From Antribacter soli (GTDB taxonomy: Bacteria > Actinomycetota > Actinomycetes > Actinomycetales > Cellulomonadaceae), in contig NZ_JAKGSG010000045.1 of NCBI RefSeq assembly GCF_021568775.1, positions 1 to 64,000 on the forward strand: a DNA stretch of 64,000 nucleotides, read 5' to 3'. How positions within the stretch are numbered: position 1 is the first letter of the stretch; every line of letters starts with the position of its first letter. The position numbers and the translations under genes are program-made. The notes beneath the pieces were generated by a model, which was not told the DNA's origin, searched no databases, and worked only from the letters and a program-made list of their open reading frames with translations. This document shows positions 62,727 through 64,000 of this stretch, in pieces.

Positions 62727-63659
62727 TCAGCCCTTGACCGAGCCGGACATCAGGCCACCGACGAAGTACTTCCCCAGGATGATGTAGACGAGCAGCGTGG
62801 GCAGCGAGGCGAACAGTGCCCCCGCCATGGAGACGCCGTAGTTCTGCAGCAGCGCACCGTTGGCGAGGTTGTTGAGGGCGAGCGTGACGGGACCGTTCTG
62901 GCTCGAGGAGAAGAACACCGCGAACAGGAAGTCGTTCCATGCCGAGGTGAACTGCCAGATGAGCACCACGACGAAGCTCGGTATCGAGATCGGCAGCAGG
63001 ACCGACCAGTAGGTCCGCAGCATGCCCGCGCCGTCGACGCGGGCGGCCTCGATCAGCTCGTGGGGAACGGTCATGTAGTAGTTGCGGAAGATGAGCGTGG
63101 TGATCGGGATGCCGTACACGACGTGCAGGAGGATCAGGGACGGGATGCCGCTCGGGATCCCGAGACCCAGCACGAGACGCGTCAGCGGGATCATGACCGC
63201 CTGGTACGGGATGAACATCCCGAAGAGGATGAGGGTGAAGACCAGGTCGGCCCCGCGGAAGCGCCAGCGTGCCAGGACGAAGCCGTTGAGCGAGCCGAGG
63301 AACGCCGAGATGATCGCGGCGGGGACGACCATCTGCACGCTGCGCCCGATCGCCGGCGAGAGGGCAGTCCACGCGCCCTGCCAGTTCTCGAGCGTCCACA
63401 GCTGCGGCAGGCTCCAGGCACGCGCCGGGGACGCGTCGCCCGCTCCCTTGAAGCTCGTCACCAACAGCACGTAGACGGGGATCAGCACGACGACGACGAA
63501 GGCCAGGAGAGCCACGTAGCGCAGGGTGCGCGCCGTCGTGAACCGGCCCCGCTGGACGGAGGTCCGCCGCAGGTCGACCGGGCGGCCGCTCGTGCCCGTC
63601 GGGGTGGGGACGGCGTCGGCTCGCGGGTCGGGCACCGCGCCCGCGGTCGCGGCGGTCAT
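62727..63659 (-). CDS. Carbohydrate ABC transporter permease (MalG-type)
   Basis: A 310-residue inner-membrane permease with six membrane helices (LRYVALLAFVVVVLIPVYVLL is the first) and the EAA loop ELIEAARVDGAGMLRTYWSVLLPIS near 215-240 that docks the ATPase. The N-terminal ~35 residues are a disordered Ala/Pro-rich tail. It forms a dimer with the upstream permease in a sugar importer (CUT1 class). The ATGA overlap with that gene shows coupling. Binding protein and ATPase genes lie outside the window. Confidence 0.93.
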   Translation of the reverse strand: MTAATAGAVPDPRADAVPTPTGTSGRPVDLRRTSVQRGRFTTARTLRYVALLAFVVVVLIPVYVLLVTSFKGAGDASPARAWSLPQLWTLENWQGAWTALSPAIGRSVQMVVPAAIISAFLGSLNGFVLARWRFRGADLVFTLILFGMFIPYQAVMIPLTRLVLGLGIPSGIPSLILLHVVYGIPITTLIFRNYYMTVPHELIEAARVDGAGMLRTYWSVLLPISIPSFVVVLIWQFTSAWNDFLFAVFFSSSQNGPVTLALNNLANGALLQNYGVSMAGALFASLPTLLVYIILGKYFVGGLMSGSVKG

Positions 63660-64000
63660 CGCTTCTCCTGGCGGTGGAGGTTCACGAGGTAGGGGACGAT
63701 GATCACGGCCACGATGATGAGCAGGATCGCGCCGACGGCCGCGGAGTTCGCGTAGTCGAAGCTCGACTTGAACACATACATGTCGACGGCCGGCACCTTG
63801 GTCTGGTAGTTCGCCGGCTTCGAGATCGACATGATGAGGTCGAACGCCTTGAGCGACATGTGGCCGATGATGATGAGCGCTGAGAGCGCGATCGGCGACA
63901 GCTGCGGGAACAGCACGTGCCGGTACAGCTTCCACTCGCTGGCGCCGTCGATGCGGGCGGCCTCGCGCAGCTCTTCGGGGATACCGCGGAACCCGGCGAG
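63656..64000 (-). CDS. Sugar ABC transporter permease (MalF-type), partial
   Basis: Only the C-terminal 114 residues are in the window; the gene continues beyond 64000. GIPEELREAARIDGASEW is the EAA loop of a MalF/UgpA-type permease, followed by two membrane helices and the basic tail NLHRQEKR. The helix LSALIIIGHMSLKAFDLIMSI and the plug-like KPANYQTKVPAVDMYVFKSSF segment fit CUT1 family members. The stop overlaps the start of the next permease. Confidence 0.92.
   Translation of the reverse strand, partial: LAGFRGIPEELREAARIDGASEWKLYRHVLFPQLSPIALSALIIIGHMSLKAFDLIMSISKPANYQTKVPAVDMYVFKSSFDYANSAAVGAILLIIVAVIIVPYLVNLHRQEKR

Overview
The window is 64 kb of very GC-rich DNA (GC3 near 90-95% in most genes) with actinobacterial gene content: a class II DAHP synthase, a PASTA-domain Ser/Thr kinase, a PPi-type phosphofructokinase, an HrdB/SigA-like sigma factor, a DUF7455 mini-protein and many leaderless genes. 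Secreted plant-polysaccharide enzymes (a PL1 pectate lyase and a CBM2-PT linker-SGNH esterase) point to the Cellulomonadaceae/Promicromonosporaceae (Cellulosimicrobium-like). That placement is inferred from gene content, not from a marker alignment. No rRNA, tRNA, CRISPR array, insertion sequence or prophage was seen.

Region 1 (1-28 kb) looks like chromosomal core. It holds an esterase, tldD/tldE, an Lrp-type sensor domain protein, a DEDDh exonuclease/GIY-YIG fusion, a long-chain acyl-CoA ligase, ROK glucokinase, PlsC, PPi-PFK, class II DAHP synthase, an Rv2175c-like protein divergent from a PknL-like kinase, a polyprenyl diphosphate synthase, a DUF4192 protein, a universal stress protein, the main sigma factor, an APH-fold kinase next to a class III aminotransferase, and topoisomerase IV subunit B. 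Much of it resembles the Mycobacterium tuberculosis Rv2173-Rv2191 neighbourhood.

Region 2 (27.5-31.4 kb) follows parE. It has a toroid-fold lipoprotein, a DUF4430 lipoprotein and a DUF6580 membrane protein. Together these look like a three-gene version of the two domains of intrinsic factor/transcobalamin plus a membrane partner, so a corrinoid-type uptake system is possible. A suspicious C44G20 homopolymer block separates them from a pectate lyase.

Region 3 (31.8-64 kb) is accessory. It contains two TetR-controlled efflux modules with clear palindromic operators (SRPBCC-MFS-Dabb and a paired SMR transporter), an epimerase with an extra C-terminal domain, a DNA glycosylase, oxidoreductases, a second MFS pump with an XRE regulator, a TrkH channel next to an APC permease, the scar of a lost alpha-L-rhamnosidase gene, a dicarboxylate-type symporter, the SGNH esterase, small stress/metabolic proteins, and at the right edge two sugar ABC permeases, the second cut by the window.

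Two sequence-level patterns stand out. First, a ~90-bp GC-rich repeat occurs as a two-unit tandem, a three-unit tandem and a deleted copy, and at all three loci it begins exactly at the TGA stop codon of the adjacent gene. Second, at least fifteen genes start 6-8 nt after a TANNNT-type -10 box, so leaderless mRNAs appear common.
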